The notes: generated by a model from the letters alone, not told the origin. A stretch of DNA of 45,872 nucleotides from Butyricicoccus intestinisimiae (GCF_018918345.1 NZ_JAHLQI010000010.1:1-45872); one strand, 5' to 3'; positions 14,113 to 21,863 are shown, counted from the first letter of the stretch. Translations and numbers: made by a program.

Positions 14113-14126
14113 GAATGATTTCATTC
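14113..14126. promoter_or_regulatory. Palindrome upstream of the LacI gene
   Basis: GAATGA-TT-TCATTC is an inverted repeat 74 bases before the LacI start. It does not match the 11399/15333 operators, so if it is functional it may bind a different protein. Confidence 0.35.
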
Positions 14127-14199
14127 AGAACGTTTTACCGCACACTGTGATAATGTGGTACAATCATTCTTTCGTATATTCACTGGAAGGGGTCTCAAC

Positions 14200-15225
14200 A
14201 TGGCTGTCACACTCAAACAAATCGCCGAGCTTGCCGGTGTATCTCGTGGCACGGTAGACCGTGCATTATATAACCGCGGCCGCGTCAAACCGGAGGTCGC
14301 GGAGCGCATTCGCAAAATCGCAGACGATCTTGGGTATCAGCCGAATCGCGCCGGAAAAGCGCTGGCAATGACGCACCGACCAATGAAATTGGGTGTCATC
14401 GCACAGGCAACCGAAACACCGTTTATGCACCTGCTGCGCTCCGGCATTGATGACGCCGCACGCGAAGTGTCCACCATGGGCTGTGAGGTTCTCATCCGAG
14501 AAGGTATCGGTCTGGATGTGGATGTACAGCTGCAATTGATTGACGAATTGCTCGCAGAGGACATCAGCGGCTTGGCAATCTGTCCGGCGGACGACCCGCG
14601 CATCAAAAAGAAAATCAACGCGCTGGTAGACGCAGGCATCCCCGTTGTGACGTTCAACGCTGACATTGACGACACCAAGCGCATGTGCTTTGTCGGTCAG
14701 AATAGTGAGCTTGCCGGCCGTACCTGTGCCGGACTGGTCAACGCCATCACCAACGACGGCGGCTTGGTTCTCCCCATCTCCGGTTATCACTACAATCATT
14801 CGCATGCCCTGCGTATTCACGGCTTTTGCGACGAAATCAAAAAGAGCTTTCCGAATCTGCGCACACTGCCTGCCGTATACTGTCAGGATGATGAAATCAC
14901 CACGCAGGAGCTGACCGAACAGACGCTGCGCCGGCATCCGGATCTCAAGGCGATTTACATGGCTGCCGGCGGTCAGGCCGGTGTGTCCCGTGCGCTGGAT
15001 CGCATGGGATATGCGGGCAAGGTACGCGTCATTTGTTTCGACCTCGTACCAAACAACATACAGAATCTGCTTGACAGTCGTATAGACTTCTTGATTGGTC
15101 AGGATGCGCACACGCAGGGTTTTCAACCGGTTATGCTACTTTTTGACCGTGTATTCTCCGGAAAATCGCCGGAAACCCGCTATTTTTATACCGATATCTC
15201 CATTAAAAACAAATACAATGTGTAA
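14200..15225 (+). CDS. LacI-family transcriptional regulator
   Basis: A 341-residue regulator. The helix-turn-helix and hinge occupy about residues 1-60 ('VTLKQIAELAGVSRGTVDRALYNRGRV....RIRKIADDLGYQPN', with the GTVDRAL variant of recognition helix seen in RbsR/inositol-type regulators). A periplasmic-binding-like effector domain follows. It ends '..YFYTDISIKNKYNV'. The start at 14200 (MAVTLKQ) is chosen because GGAAGGGG lies 7 bases upstream; the longer frame lacks an RBS. It sits between the two near-identical palindromes at 11399 and 15333, which are probably its operators, so it likely controls the symporter and iolG-iolI. The effector is probably an inositol or inosose, but this is inference. 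Confidence 0.9.
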   Translation: MAVTLKQIAELAGVSRGTVDRALYNRGRVKPEVAERIRKIADDLGYQPNRAGKALAMTHRPMKLGVIAQATETPFMHLLRSGIDDAAREVSTMGCEVLIREGIGLDVDVQLQLIDELLAEDISGLAICPADDPRIKKKINALVDAGIPVVTFNADIDDTKRMCFVGQNSELAGRTCAGLVNAITNDGGLVLPISGYHYNHSHALRIHGFCDEIKKSFPNLRTLPAVYCQDDEITTQELTEQTLRRHPDLKAIYMAAGGQAGVSRALDRMGYAGKVRVICFDLVPNNIQNLLDSRIDFLIGQDAHTQGFQPVMLLFDRVFSGKSPETRYFYTDISIKNKYNV

Positions 15226-15234
15226 TTTGACGAT

Positions 15235-15282
15235 ACTCTGCCCGCTGTTTTTCCTCGAAAAAGCAGCGCGGCAGAGTTTTTT
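15235..15282 (+). terminator. Terminator of the LacI gene
   Basis: ACTCTGCC pairs with GGCAGAGT, CGCTG with CAGCG and TTTTTC with the facing A-run, giving a long stem with single-base bulges; TTTTTT follows. Confidence 0.88.
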
Positions 15283-15332
15283 CGTCAAATTTTATAAAAA
15301 ATCCCAGCCGTTTTTCGTCACTTTGACGTGTA

Positions 15333-15350
15333 TGCGTTCACGTGAACGCA
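15333..15350. promoter_or_regulatory. LacI-type operator upstream of iolG (perfect palindrome)
   Basis: TGCGTTCACGTGAACGCA is an exact 18-base palindrome with a central CG. It matches the operator at 11399-11418 except for one base. It lies about 150 bases upstream of the -35 box of the iolG promoter, so it may act by looping, regulate a second promoter, or be an activator site. Confidence 0.82.
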
Positions 15351-15499
15351 ATATTAAAATTATTTTTACAAGAGAAAAAAGTTGCATTTTTCCTTGAATT
15401 ATCCATATTTTACGCTTTTCCCTCTGTAAAATTGGCGATTTTTCAGCGCTTGTCTGGTGCTTCTGTACAAATATTTTGAATTTTGGGCATTTTGTTCTA

Positions 15500-15528
15500 T
15501 TGATTTGCACAAGAAAATTCGGTATACT
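15500..15528 (+). promoter_or_regulatory. iolG-iolI promoter
   Basis: TTGATT at 15500-15505, a 17-base spacer and TATACT at 15523-15528. A small hairpin (ACCGGCG-CGA-CGCCGGT, 15550-15566) follows in the leader before the AGG-type RBS. Confidence 0.7.
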
Positions 15529-15594
15529 GTAGTCACAACAACAGAGAACACCGGCGCGACGCCGGTTCGTATTTCGATTTTGGAGGTTTTTGAC

Positions 15595-16611
15595 ATGGAT
15601 GAACTGAAAATCGCTCTGGTCGGCTGTGGCATGATTGGCAAGCAGCATATCGACCGTATCCAGAACAGAATCAAGGGCGCTACTGTAGTAGCAGTATGCG
15701 ACGTATTTGAGGCAGGCGCTAAGGCAGCAGCAGAGATTGCTGGCCCGGGCACCAAGGTTTACACTGATTCCGCTGAGGCTATTAACGATCCTGACGTTAA
15801 TGCAGTTGTAGTTACCACTCCGGGTCAGTTCCACAAGATCCCGATCCTGCAGGCTATCGCAGCAGGCAAGCCGGTATTCACCGAGAAGCCGCTGACCAAC
15901 ACCGCTGCAGAGTGCAAGGAAATCGTCGACGCTGAGATGGCTTCCGGCAAGCATCTGGTACAGGTTGGCTTCATGCGTCGTTACGACCGCGGCTACAACC
16001 AGGTAAAGGAACTCATCGACGACGGCAAGTTCGGCGCTCCGATGATTCTGAAGTGCACCCATCGCGCTGACGGCGTTGCTGAGGACTACACCACCGCAAT
16101 GGCTGTTACCGATACCGCAATTCACGAGATCGACGTTCTGCCGTGGCTCATCAACGACGAGTGGGATGAAGTACAGTGCATCATGCCGAAGACTTCTTCC
16201 AAGGCTCATGCAGGTCTGAAGGATCCGCAGGTCATGATCATGAAGACCAAGACCGGCATCGTGACCATGCTGGAAGTAAACGTAAACTGCGGCTTCGGCT
16301 ACGACATCAACTGTGAAGTTGTTTGCGAGAACGGCGTTATCAACCTGCCGTGCCCGTCCTTCCCGACCGTACGTTTTGCTAACAACGTATCCACGAAGAT
16401 CGAGGACAACTGGATCCTGCGCTTCATGGATTCCTACGACGTAGAGATTCAGGACTGGGTTGACCATGCACTGAAGGGTGAGACCGGCGGTTCCTCTGCT
16501 TGGGACGGCTACGTAGCTTCCATCACTGCTGACGCTCTGGTTGCTTCCCAGACTTCCGGCAAGGCTGAGAAGGTTGTTACCGGCGGCACTCCGGACTTCT
16601 ACAAGAAGTAA
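15595..16611 (+). CDS. iolG: myo-Inositol 2-dehydrogenase (IolG)
   Basis: A 338-residue NAD-dependent Gfo/Idh/MocA enzyme that oxidises myo-inositol to scyllo-inosose (2-keto-myo-inositol) in the cytoplasm. The Rossmann motif is 'IALVGCGMIGKQHIDRI'. The catalytic triad lies at Lys98 (TEKPLTN), Asp173 and His177 (VTDTAIHEIDVLPWL), nearly the same positions as in B. subtilis IolG (97/172/176). 'LVQVGFMRRYDRGY' and 'YDVEIQDWVDHAL...AWDGY' are IolG signatures. The start at 15595 has TGGAGG about 9 bases upstream; the longer frame would begin before the promoter. It is followed by iolI after a 94-base gap. Codon use is strongly biased. It probably also accepts glucose or other inositols, as the family does. 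Confidence 0.93.
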   Translation: MDELKIALVGCGMIGKQHIDRIQNRIKGATVVAVCDVFEAGAKAAAEIAGPGTKVYTDSAEAINDPDVNAVVVTTPGQFHKIPILQAIAAGKPVFTEKPLTNTAAECKEIVDAEMASGKHLVQVGFMRRYDRGYNQVKELIDDGKFGAPMILKCTHRADGVAEDYTTAMAVTDTAIHEIDVLPWLINDEWDEVQCIMPKTSSKAHAGLKDPQVMIMKTKTGIVTMLEVNVNCGFGYDINCEVVCENGVINLPCPSFPTVRFANNVSTKIEDNWILRFMDSYDVEIQDWVDHALKGETGGSSAWDGYVASITADALVASQTSGKAEKVVTGGTPDFYKK

Positions 16612-16705
16612 TTTTACTTAGACACAATTTTCGAACGAAATACAAGAGAGCAGATGCCACAGCATCTGCTCTCCGACAACAACAAGGAAAAGGAGACTAC
16701 ACATC

Positions 16706-17596
16706 ATGCTTAAGATGGGTTTTAACGAGGGTTGTACTTGGGATGGCAACCGCGGTTGTGCAGATCAGTCCCTGATGGCTGACCTGAAGGCTTGTGCAAA
16801 GTATGGCTTCAAGGGCATCGACATCCGTTTTGACTGCCTGGACAAGTATCTGGCAGAAGGCGGCACGCTGGAAGAACTGAACGCATTCATGAAGGCAAAC
16901 GACATCGTTCCGCTGTCCTACAACGCACTGTGCTTCTTCAACATGAAGCAGACTGCTGAGGAGAAGCAGGCAGTGATGGACGAGCTGGACGACATCATCA
17001 AGAAGTGCGCTGCACTGGACTGCCACATGGTAGTTGTTGTTCCGTCCTGCGACCTGAACGAGAAGGGCATCGAAGCTACCCGTCAGGAAATCCGTGACGA
17101 CGCTGTTGCTGTTCTGAAGGAAATGGTTAAGAAGTGCGAGCCGACCGGCCTGAAGCTGTCCCTCGAGTTCTGCGGCGCTCCGTCCATGTCCATCAACACC
17201 TTCGATGACGCTTACGAGATTGTAAAGCTGGTTGACTCCCCGCTGATGGGCGTTACCCTCGACCAGTACCACTTCAATGGCATGCGTTCTGACTGGTCCA
17301 AGCTGGAAAAGGCTGACGGCGACAAGATCTTCGTATGGCATCTGAACGACACCGAGGATGTACCGGCTGGCGCTGGCTACAACACCGATGCAAAGCGTCT
17401 GTGGCCGTCTGACCCGCGCGGCTGCCTGGATCACAAGCGTTTCGCTGACACGCTGAAGGAAATCGGTTACGACTTCGAGAACGGCTTCATCACCATGGAA
17501 GTATTCCGTCCGGATTACTACGAGATGACCACCGACGAGAACATCAAGACCGCTGCTGCAGAGACTGCAAAGCATATCCAGAGATACTGCAAATAA
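16706..17596 (+). CDS. iolI: Inosose isomerase (IolI)
   Basis: A 296-residue TIM-barrel metalloenzyme that in Bacillus interconverts keto-inositols (2-keto-myo-inositol and 1-keto-D-chiro-inositol). The metal ligands are visible as Glu154 (LEFCGAPS), Asp186 (TLDQYHFN), His212 (VWHLNDTED) and Glu265 (MEVFRP), matching the B. subtilis set. 'LSYNALCFFN', 'MSINTFDDAYEIV' and the final 'VFRPDYYEMT' are further IolI blocks. AAGGAG precedes the start by about 10 bases. It forms an operon with iolG. Having an isomerase next to iolG suggests that the organism can use D-chiro- or other inositols as well as myo-inositol. Lys codons are nearly all AAG. Confidence 0.92.
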   Translation: MLKMGFNEGCTWDGNRGCADQSLMADLKACAKYGFKGIDIRFDCLDKYLAEGGTLEELNAFMKANDIVPLSYNALCFFNMKQTAEEKQAVMDELDDIIKKCAALDCHMVVVVPSCDLNEKGIEATRQEIRDDAVAVLKEMVKKCEPTGLKLSLEFCGAPSMSINTFDDAYEIVKLVDSPLMGVTLDQYHFNGMRSDWSKLEKADGDKIFVWHLNDTEDVPAGAGYNTDAKRLWPSDPRGCLDHKRFADTLKEIGYDFENGFITMEVFRPDYYEMTTDENIKTAAAETAKHIQRYCK

Positions 17597-17636
17597 ACAC
17601 ATCCGGTCAAAAGACCTTATGACTGAGCAATCAGTC

Positions 17637-17671
17637 GCCCCGCAGAGCGTATGCTCTGCGGGGCTTTTTTT
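17637..17671 (+). terminator. Terminator of the iolG-iolI operon
   Basis: CCCCGCAGAGC (17638-17648) pairs with GCTCTGCGGGG (17653-17663), 4-base loop, then a T-run. Confidence 0.92.
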
Positions 17672-17677
17672 ATGTCC

Positions 17678-17893
17678 TCATATGCCCAATGCAACGTAGT
17701 CATCTATCAGCTCATGAAAATGTACCAGCGATGCCTGAAAGTCGTTCATACGCGCCACCAGCGCCTGTGCAGACCATCCGTTTGTTGTCAGCAGATCCGC
17801 CCGTGCGGCAGGCACTCCGTCTTGCAGCGCCAGCACCCCATACCATGTGCGCTGTCGGTCATCTTTTTGCTCTGTGCGGATATATGTAAGCAT
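17678..17893 (-). CDS. DUF6514-like small protein
   Basis: A 71-residue protein with the pattern '...[22 protein letters not shown]...[25 protein letters not shown]'. This resembles the DUF6514 family of small clostridial proteins, where a strand-rich half is followed by 'LV..mn...v...hl.dvvedfl'. AAGGAGAG lies about 8 bases upstream of the start. It stands alone between the iolI terminator and a facing hairpin. The function of the family is unknown. Confidence 0.65.
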   Translation of the reverse strand: MLTYIRTEQKDDRQRTWYGVLALQDGVPAARADLLTTNGWSAQALVARMNDFQASLVHFHELIDDYVALGI

Positions 17894-17980
17894 GTTCCAC
17901 TCTCCTTTGCTCGTTGCTGCTTTTCAGTGTAGCATGCGCCACGCAAAAAGGCAGTCGAAGCACTTCCCCGCACACAAAAA

Positions 17981-18009
17981 AGCAGCGCAGGTATCGTACC
18001 TGCGCTGCT
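17981..18009 (-). terminator. Terminator of the YqeY-like / 83-residue protein unit
   Basis: A perfect 13-bp stem (17981-17993 with 17997-18009) and a 3-base loop; on the minus strand TTTTTTGTGTG follows. It sits just after the stop at 18023. Confidence 0.92.
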
Positions 18010-18022
18010 CTCATTTGTTCTC

Positions 18023-18274
18023 TCAGTCCTCAATGACTTCATCCGCAAAGCCTGCAATCTGCCGCACCAGATTCTTGTGATCGGGAATGGTATCCTGCAG
18101 CAGCTCAGCGTCATCCATGAGATTGACCCAAACGGCATATCTGCCGTCATGATGCACCGTGACCTCCAGTTCCGGCCACCGCGCCGCCATCTGCGGCGTG
18201 TAGCGGTCATCTTCCGCAAACAAAACCTTTGCCGCCTGCTTAATATGCTCTCCGATAAAAATCAGGCGCTTCAT
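18023..18274 (-). CDS. Hypothetical 83-residue protein
   Basis: A short acidic protein (MKRLIFIGEHIKQAAKVLFA ... VTVHHDGRYAVWVNLMDDAE ... GFADEVIED). Its start codon overlaps the last bases of the YqeY-like gene, so the two are translationally coupled. No known domain is recognised; the size and the 'WPELEVTVHHDGRYAVW' strand pattern suggest a small alpha/beta domain. It is conserved in position with the upstream gene only as far as this window shows. Function unknown. Confidence 0.7.
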   Translation of the reverse strand: MKRLIFIGEHIKQAAKVLFAEDDRYTPQMAARWPELEVTVHHDGRYAVWVNLMDDAELLQDTIPDHKNLVRQIAGFADEVIED

Positions 18275-18720
18275 CCCTGCAGCATCTCCCCAACAATCTT
18301 GTTGACCAGCTTGCCGTCTGCCTTGCCCTTTACCTGCGGCATCAGGTGCTTCATAACCGGTCCCTTATCGCGCATGGTCGGTGCAGTAATTTCCAGCTGA
18401 TCCAGAACACTCTGTACCAGCTTGCGGATTTCCTCCTCGCTCATTTCTGCCGGAGCAAATTCCTTATAGACATCCAGCTGATACTGGCATTCCTTGCGAA
18501 TGTCATCGCGGTCAGCCGGAGCAGCTTCCATCGTCTCGCGGGTCTGCTTGATTTCCTTCTGGATGATGGCGTTCTCCTCTTCTTCGGTCAGATCTTCACG
18601 CTTGTCCTTTGCCTTTGCCTTGAGGGCGGACAGCAGCAGCGACAGCGCCGCCTTGCGTTCTGCATCCTTTGCCTTCATTGCAGCCATCATCTGCTGCTGA
18701 ACTTCTTTTGTCTTAGACAT
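18271..18720 (-). CDS. GatB/YqeY domain-containing protein
   Basis: A 149-residue helical protein of the YqeY family, homologous to the C-terminal tRNA-binding tail of GatB amidotransferase subunits. Typical blocks are 'MKAKDAERKAALSLLLSALK', 'IIQKEIKQTRETM', 'PAEMSEEEIRKLV' and 'DKGPVMKHLMPQVKGKADGKLVNKIV'. YqeY proteins are thought to bind or assist tRNA amidation, but their exact role is unsettled. GGAGG lies 8 bases before the start. It overlaps the following 83-residue gene by 4 bases and follows the acyltransferase gene after 32 bases. Confidence 0.92.
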   Translation of the reverse strand: MSKTKEVQQQMMAAMKAKDAERKAALSLLLSALKAKAKDKREDLTEEEENAIIQKEIKQTRETMEAAPADRDDIRKECQYQLDVYKEFAPAEMSEEEIRKLVQSVLDQLEITAPTMRDKGPVMKHLMPQVKGKADGKLVNKIVGEMLQG

Positions 18721-18752
18721 AATACTTTCCTCCTATATCATTTTTGCGGGAT

Positions 18753-19832
18753 TTATTTTTCGCCAATCAGAACACCCAATCCGCACCGGCGCAGCAGCCG
18801 CGTCAAATAATCCGATGCCAGATATGCCGCGGCAGCAATGCCAATACACAATACCCACGGCTGTATATCCCGCTGTCCCAGCCAGACATACAGCACATAA
18901 ATAATCATTGGATGAAACAGATAGATGCCAAATCCATTCTTGATTTGCTTTTTGACCCATGCACACTGCATGATGTGCTTGGGCATATAATATGTTGCGC
19001 CGATGGCAAAACAGCCGCCGAACAGCGCTTTTATCATGCGCATGTGCCAAGCCGTCTGCTCGCTGAGCACAACCAATGCCGCCAGACAAATCACCATGAC
19101 TGCCGGATGCTTGAGATACTTCATCACGGTGTCATACTGCGTGTGAAAACAATATCCGAAATAGAAAAATATCAGGTAAAATGCACAGCTGCTCAGCGAG
19201 AAGAAATATGGCGCTCTGCCGGATTCATGGGAAACGGCAAACAGCAGCACAATGGTCAGGACGCACACAATCGGATGCCGCAAAATCTTTCTGCCGGCAT
19301 GCGAGCCGTGCGGCATCACGTTTTCCACCACAGCTTTGACTGCGCCGCACACGACAAACACCTCAAACAGGGCAATGATATACCAAAGATGCCTGTTATT
19401 GTGCGCCAGAACAATGCCGTCCCAGCAGTACCGCAGATAAGATTGATCGGTAAAGCCCAAGAGACACATGACCGGTGCTACATAGCAAATACCAAAAAAC
19501 ACATACGGAATCAGCAGACGAACCGCTTTGTTTTTCAAGAACCGTGCGGTGTCCTGATATTTTTGATAATCATGAATGCACAGCGCATATACCATACCGG
19601 AAACCGACATATACAGCGGCATATGAAACGAATAGATGATGTTGGTCAAATGATTGAGTCCGTCGCTGGCATTGTATGGAATGACCACGCCGGTTCCCGT
19701 ATACATTCTGGATGCATGCGCCAAAACGACCAAAAAAGTCGCCACAAATTTTATTGCATCGTAATGGTTTGATTTGTCAGCAGTATCCCAATGTTGTGTC
19801 TTGATTTCCAGCCACTCCTTCTTTCCGCTCAA
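18753..19832 (-). CDS. Acyltransferase family 3 membrane protein
   Basis: A protein of up to 359 residues with about ten transmembrane segments. The first domain helix 'HYDAIKFVATFLVVLAHASRMYTGTG' carries the conserved H of acyltransferase-3 (OafA/NodX-like) enzymes, which O-acetylate cell-surface glycans. 'YSFHMPLYMSVSGMVYAL', 'LIPYVFFG' and 'HLWYIIALFEVF' are further family blocks. No ATG precedes the domain; the frame can start at a TTG (19832), which lies within the T-run of the upstream terminator, while AAGGAG at about 19816-19811 would suit a non-standard start about 9 bases further on. The true start is uncertain by up to 20 codons. The substrate is unknown. Confidence 0.82.
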   Translation of the reverse strand: MSGKKEWLEIKTQHWDTADKSNHYDAIKFVATFLVVLAHASRMYTGTGVVIPYNASDGLNHLTNIIYSFHMPLYMSVSGMVYALCIHDYQKYQDTARFLKNKAVRLLIPYVFFGICYVAPVMCLLGFTDQSYLRYCWDGIVLAHNNRHLWYIIALFEVFVVCGAVKAVVENVMPHGSHAGRKILRHPIVCVLTIVLLFAVSHESGRAPYFFSLSSCAFYLIFFYFGYCFHTQYDTVMKYLKHPAVMVICLAALVVLSEQTAWHMRMIKALFGGCFAIGATYYMPKHIMQCAWVKKQIKNGFGIYLFHPMIIYVLYVWLGQRDIQPWVLCIGIAAAAYLASDYLTRLLRRCGLGVLIGEK

Positions 19833-19837
19833 AAAGC

Positions 19838-19868
19838 AACGGAACGCAGGGAGACCCTTCGTTCCGTT
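19838..19868 (-). terminator. Terminator after the sigma-like gene, abutting the acyltransferase start
   Basis: AACGGAACG (left) pairs with CGTTCCGTT (right), with an inner AGGG/CCCT stem. On the minus strand GCTTTTTG follows and contains the TTG proposed as the acyltransferase start. Confidence 0.75.
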
Positions 19869-19880
19869 CCGAAAATCCTG

Positions 19881-20591
19881 TTATCCAAATCGGTGGGAAC
19901 GGAATAACTTATGAAAAAATCCGCTTTTTTCTTCCGATTTGTCCTCTATGTCCGCATGATCGGCTGTGATCAGCTGTTCCGCAGCTTCCGGCTGTGTATA
20001 GGCTTCGCCGGTCTGCACACAGCACAGCATCTCTTGCAGCTGCGCCTTGTCAGCCTCCGTCTGTTCTGTGCGCATCTGTGCGAGCAGCGCAATCAGCCCA
20101 TTCATATTGCAGCTGACAGCCGGATACGCTTGCTTCATCTGTTCCGAGAGCTGCTGACGAGCCCGCCGCAGCGCTCGTTTGATTTCAATCTCCTGCTGAG
20201 AGAGAATCTCCGACGCCTGCGGCGCAGAGCATCCCTCTCCGCACAAAACGAGCAGCGCAAGCCGTTCCAATCGGGGGAGCTTGCCCATCAACGAATATGC
20301 CGCCTGCGCAGCATCTGACAGCGATGGGATTTCCGTCCCCTCTCTCTCCTCCTGCCGCAACAAAACCGCATATGCCCGTGTGCCAATCCATACGCGCAGA
20401 TCGCTAGGGGAGCGCAAAGAGTCCAACGATGCCATTGCATCCCTGTAAATCTGTACGACAGCTTCACCCGGCTTGGAACATCCCAACATTGCCGCAGCCA
20501 GCCAAACATGCGGCACCGTATGCCAAAACAGACAGATAAAGCCGTCCTGCTCTCCTGCCTTTGCGCGGACAATCGCCTCAGCCAGTGTCAT
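19881..20591 (-). CDS. Divergent sigma-70-like (ECF-type) protein
   Basis: A 236-residue protein. The N-terminal half (about 1-75; 'EAVVQIYRDAMASLDSLRSPSDLRVWIGTRAYAVL') resembles sigma region 2. Residues 90-150 ('LMGKLPRLERLALLVLCGEGCSAPQASEILSQQEIEIKRALRRARQQL') clearly match region 4, with its helix-turn-helix. A C-terminal extension of about 85 residues is charged, with a basic end (KSGFFHKLFRSHRFG). Region 2 is degraded and lacks the usual acidic -10-contact block, so promoter selectivity is doubtful. AAGGAGGGG precedes the start. It follows the CD1247-like gene after a terminator. No anti-sigma gene is adjacent. It may be a sigma-like regulator rather than a true sigma factor. Confidence 0.7.
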   Translation of the reverse strand: MTLAEAIVRAKAGEQDGFICLFWHTVPHVWLAAAMLGCSKPGEAVVQIYRDAMASLDSLRSPSDLRVWIGTRAYAVLLRQEEREGTEIPSLSDAAQAAYSLMGKLPRLERLALLVLCGEGCSAPQASEILSQQEIEIKRALRRARQQLSEQMKQAYPAVSCNMNGLIALLAQMRTEQTEADKAQLQEMLCCVQTGEAYTQPEAAEQLITADHADIEDKSEEKSGFFHKLFRSHRFG

Positions 20592-20664
20592 CGCAGCCCC
20601 TCCTTCCTATCTGTCTTTATCATACACTTTTTTACCGTGATTTTCCATTGTTATTCGGCAAAAA

Positions 20665-20694
20665 ATCGCATGGCCACGCGGGCAGCCATGCGAT
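20665..20694 (-). terminator. Terminator after the CD1247-like gene
   Basis: ATCGCATGGC (20665-20674) pairs with GCCATGCGAT (20685-20694); the minus strand continues into TTTTTTGCC. Confidence 0.9.
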
Positions 20695-20716
20695 CCTTGC
20701 AAATTTTCAATCAGCG

Positions 20717-21253
20717 TCAGTCGTCGTCTTCCTCATCCTCCGGAATATCATCTTCCGGAATGTTTTCTTCCTCGAAGGAAATCTCTGTCAGATCGCCTTC
20801 CGGTATATCGGCATCTTCAAAATCATCTGCCGGAACCGCATCGGGATCTGCCGGTTCGTCCTCATCGAGAGAAGACATGTCAAACTCCAACTCTTCACCG
20901 CATGCCGGACACGAAATATTGCCCTGCTCCAACGTTGCCTCGTCGATGTAAATTTCTTCGCCGCAACTCGGACACACAACCTCAAACAGCTCATTGTCCG
21001 GATCATAGATTGCATCGTCCTCGTCGACGTCCTCTTCATCATACGAATCATCGTCATCGTAAATGTCCTCAATCATTGCATCGAGAACACCCTGTAATGC
21101 ATCGTTTTCTTCCTCCAGATCGGTGATGGACAGTGCCATATCCTCGAGAAGTGTAATCATCTCCTTGAACAGACGGCCTTCCTTTTTATCCACGTTGATC
21201 TCCAAACCTTCAAATAAGCCGCGAATATACGCAACACGTTCGGTTACAGTCAT
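20717..21253 (-). CDS. CD1247-like acidic zinc-ribbon protein
   Basis: A 178-residue protein matching the clostridial 'CD1247 N-terminal domain' family: 'MTVTERVAYIRGLFEGLEINVDKKEGRLFKEMITLLEDMA' followed by a coiled coil. A zinc ribbon (CPSCGEEI ... CPACGEEL, about residues 94-125) and a very acidic C-terminal tail ending EDEEDDD come next. Members usually lie beside efp and pepQ, as here. The acidic tail and ribbon suggest protein or RNA-polymerase interaction, but the role is unknown. It lies 52 bases downstream of efp on the same strand. Confidence 0.88.
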   Translation of the reverse strand: MTVTERVAYIRGLFEGLEINVDKKEGRLFKEMITLLEDMALSITDLEEENDALQGVLDAMIEDIYDDDDSYDEEDVDEDDAIYDPDNELFEVVCPSCGEEIYIDEATLEQGNISCPACGEELEFDMSSLDEDEPADPDAVPADDFEDADIPEGDLTEISFEEENIPEDDIPEDEEDDD

Positions 21254-21305
21254 GGTTCCATTCCTCCTTTTCGGATCAATGCTGTACAGTCAGCTGATTA
21301 TGTTT

Positions 21306-21863
21306 TTACTTTGCGCGTGCCAGATACTCGCCGGTACGGGTGTCAATCTTGATCTTCTCGCCCTGATCGATGAACAGCGGAACCTTAACCTCAGCACCGG
21401 TCTCTACGATAGCCGGCTTCAGGGTGTTGGTTGCGGTGTTGCCCTTGAAGCCCGGATCGGTCTCGGTGATCTCCAGTTCTACGAACATCGGCGGCTCAAC
21501 AGCAAATACCTTGCCCTTGTAGGACAGGATCTTGCACATCATTTCTTCCTTTACGAAACGGAAGTCATCGCCCAGAGTCTCCTTGGAAACCGGCTCCTGC
21601 TCATAGGTCTCGGTATCCATGAAGTAGTACAGATCGCCGTCGTTGTACAGATACTGCATGTCTCTGCGCTCTACGAAAGCTTCCTCTACCTTATCGGTCG
21701 GGTTGAAAGAACGCTCGGTAACAGCACCGGTAATGACGTTCTTCATCTTGGTACGAACGAAAGCGGCACCCTTGCCCGGCTTTACATGCTGGAACTCAAT
21801 GACCTGCAATACATTGCCGTCCAGCTCGAAGGTAACACCGTTACGAAATTCGCCTGCCTGCAT
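21306..21863 (-). CDS. efp: Elongation factor P
   Basis: A 185-residue translation factor that relieves ribosome stalling at proline runs. Three beta-barrel domains in the normal order: KOW-like N-terminal domain ([34 protein letters not shown]), central OB domain, and C-terminal domain ending '[20 protein letters not shown]'. The loop residue that is post-translationally modified in other species is Lys31 (KPGKGAAF), as in Bacillus. GGAGG precedes the start. It lies downstream of the Xaa-Pro peptidase gene, the classical Firmicute order. Codons are strongly biased, as expected for a translation factor. Confidence 0.97.
   Translation of the reverse strand: MQAGEFRNGVTFELDGNVLQVIEFQHVKPGKGAAFVRTKMKNVITGAVTERSFNPTDKVEEAFVERRDMQYLYNDGDLYYFMDTETYEQEPVSKETLGDDFRFVKEEMMCKILSYKGKVFAVEPPMFVELEITETDPGFKGNTATNTLKPAIVETGAEVKVPLFIDQGEKIKIDTRTGEYLARAK

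Noticed and set aside
15292-16467. Long minus-strand open frame opposite iolG
   Set aside because: It is antisense to iolG and crosses the LacI operator and the iolG promoter. It is not coding.
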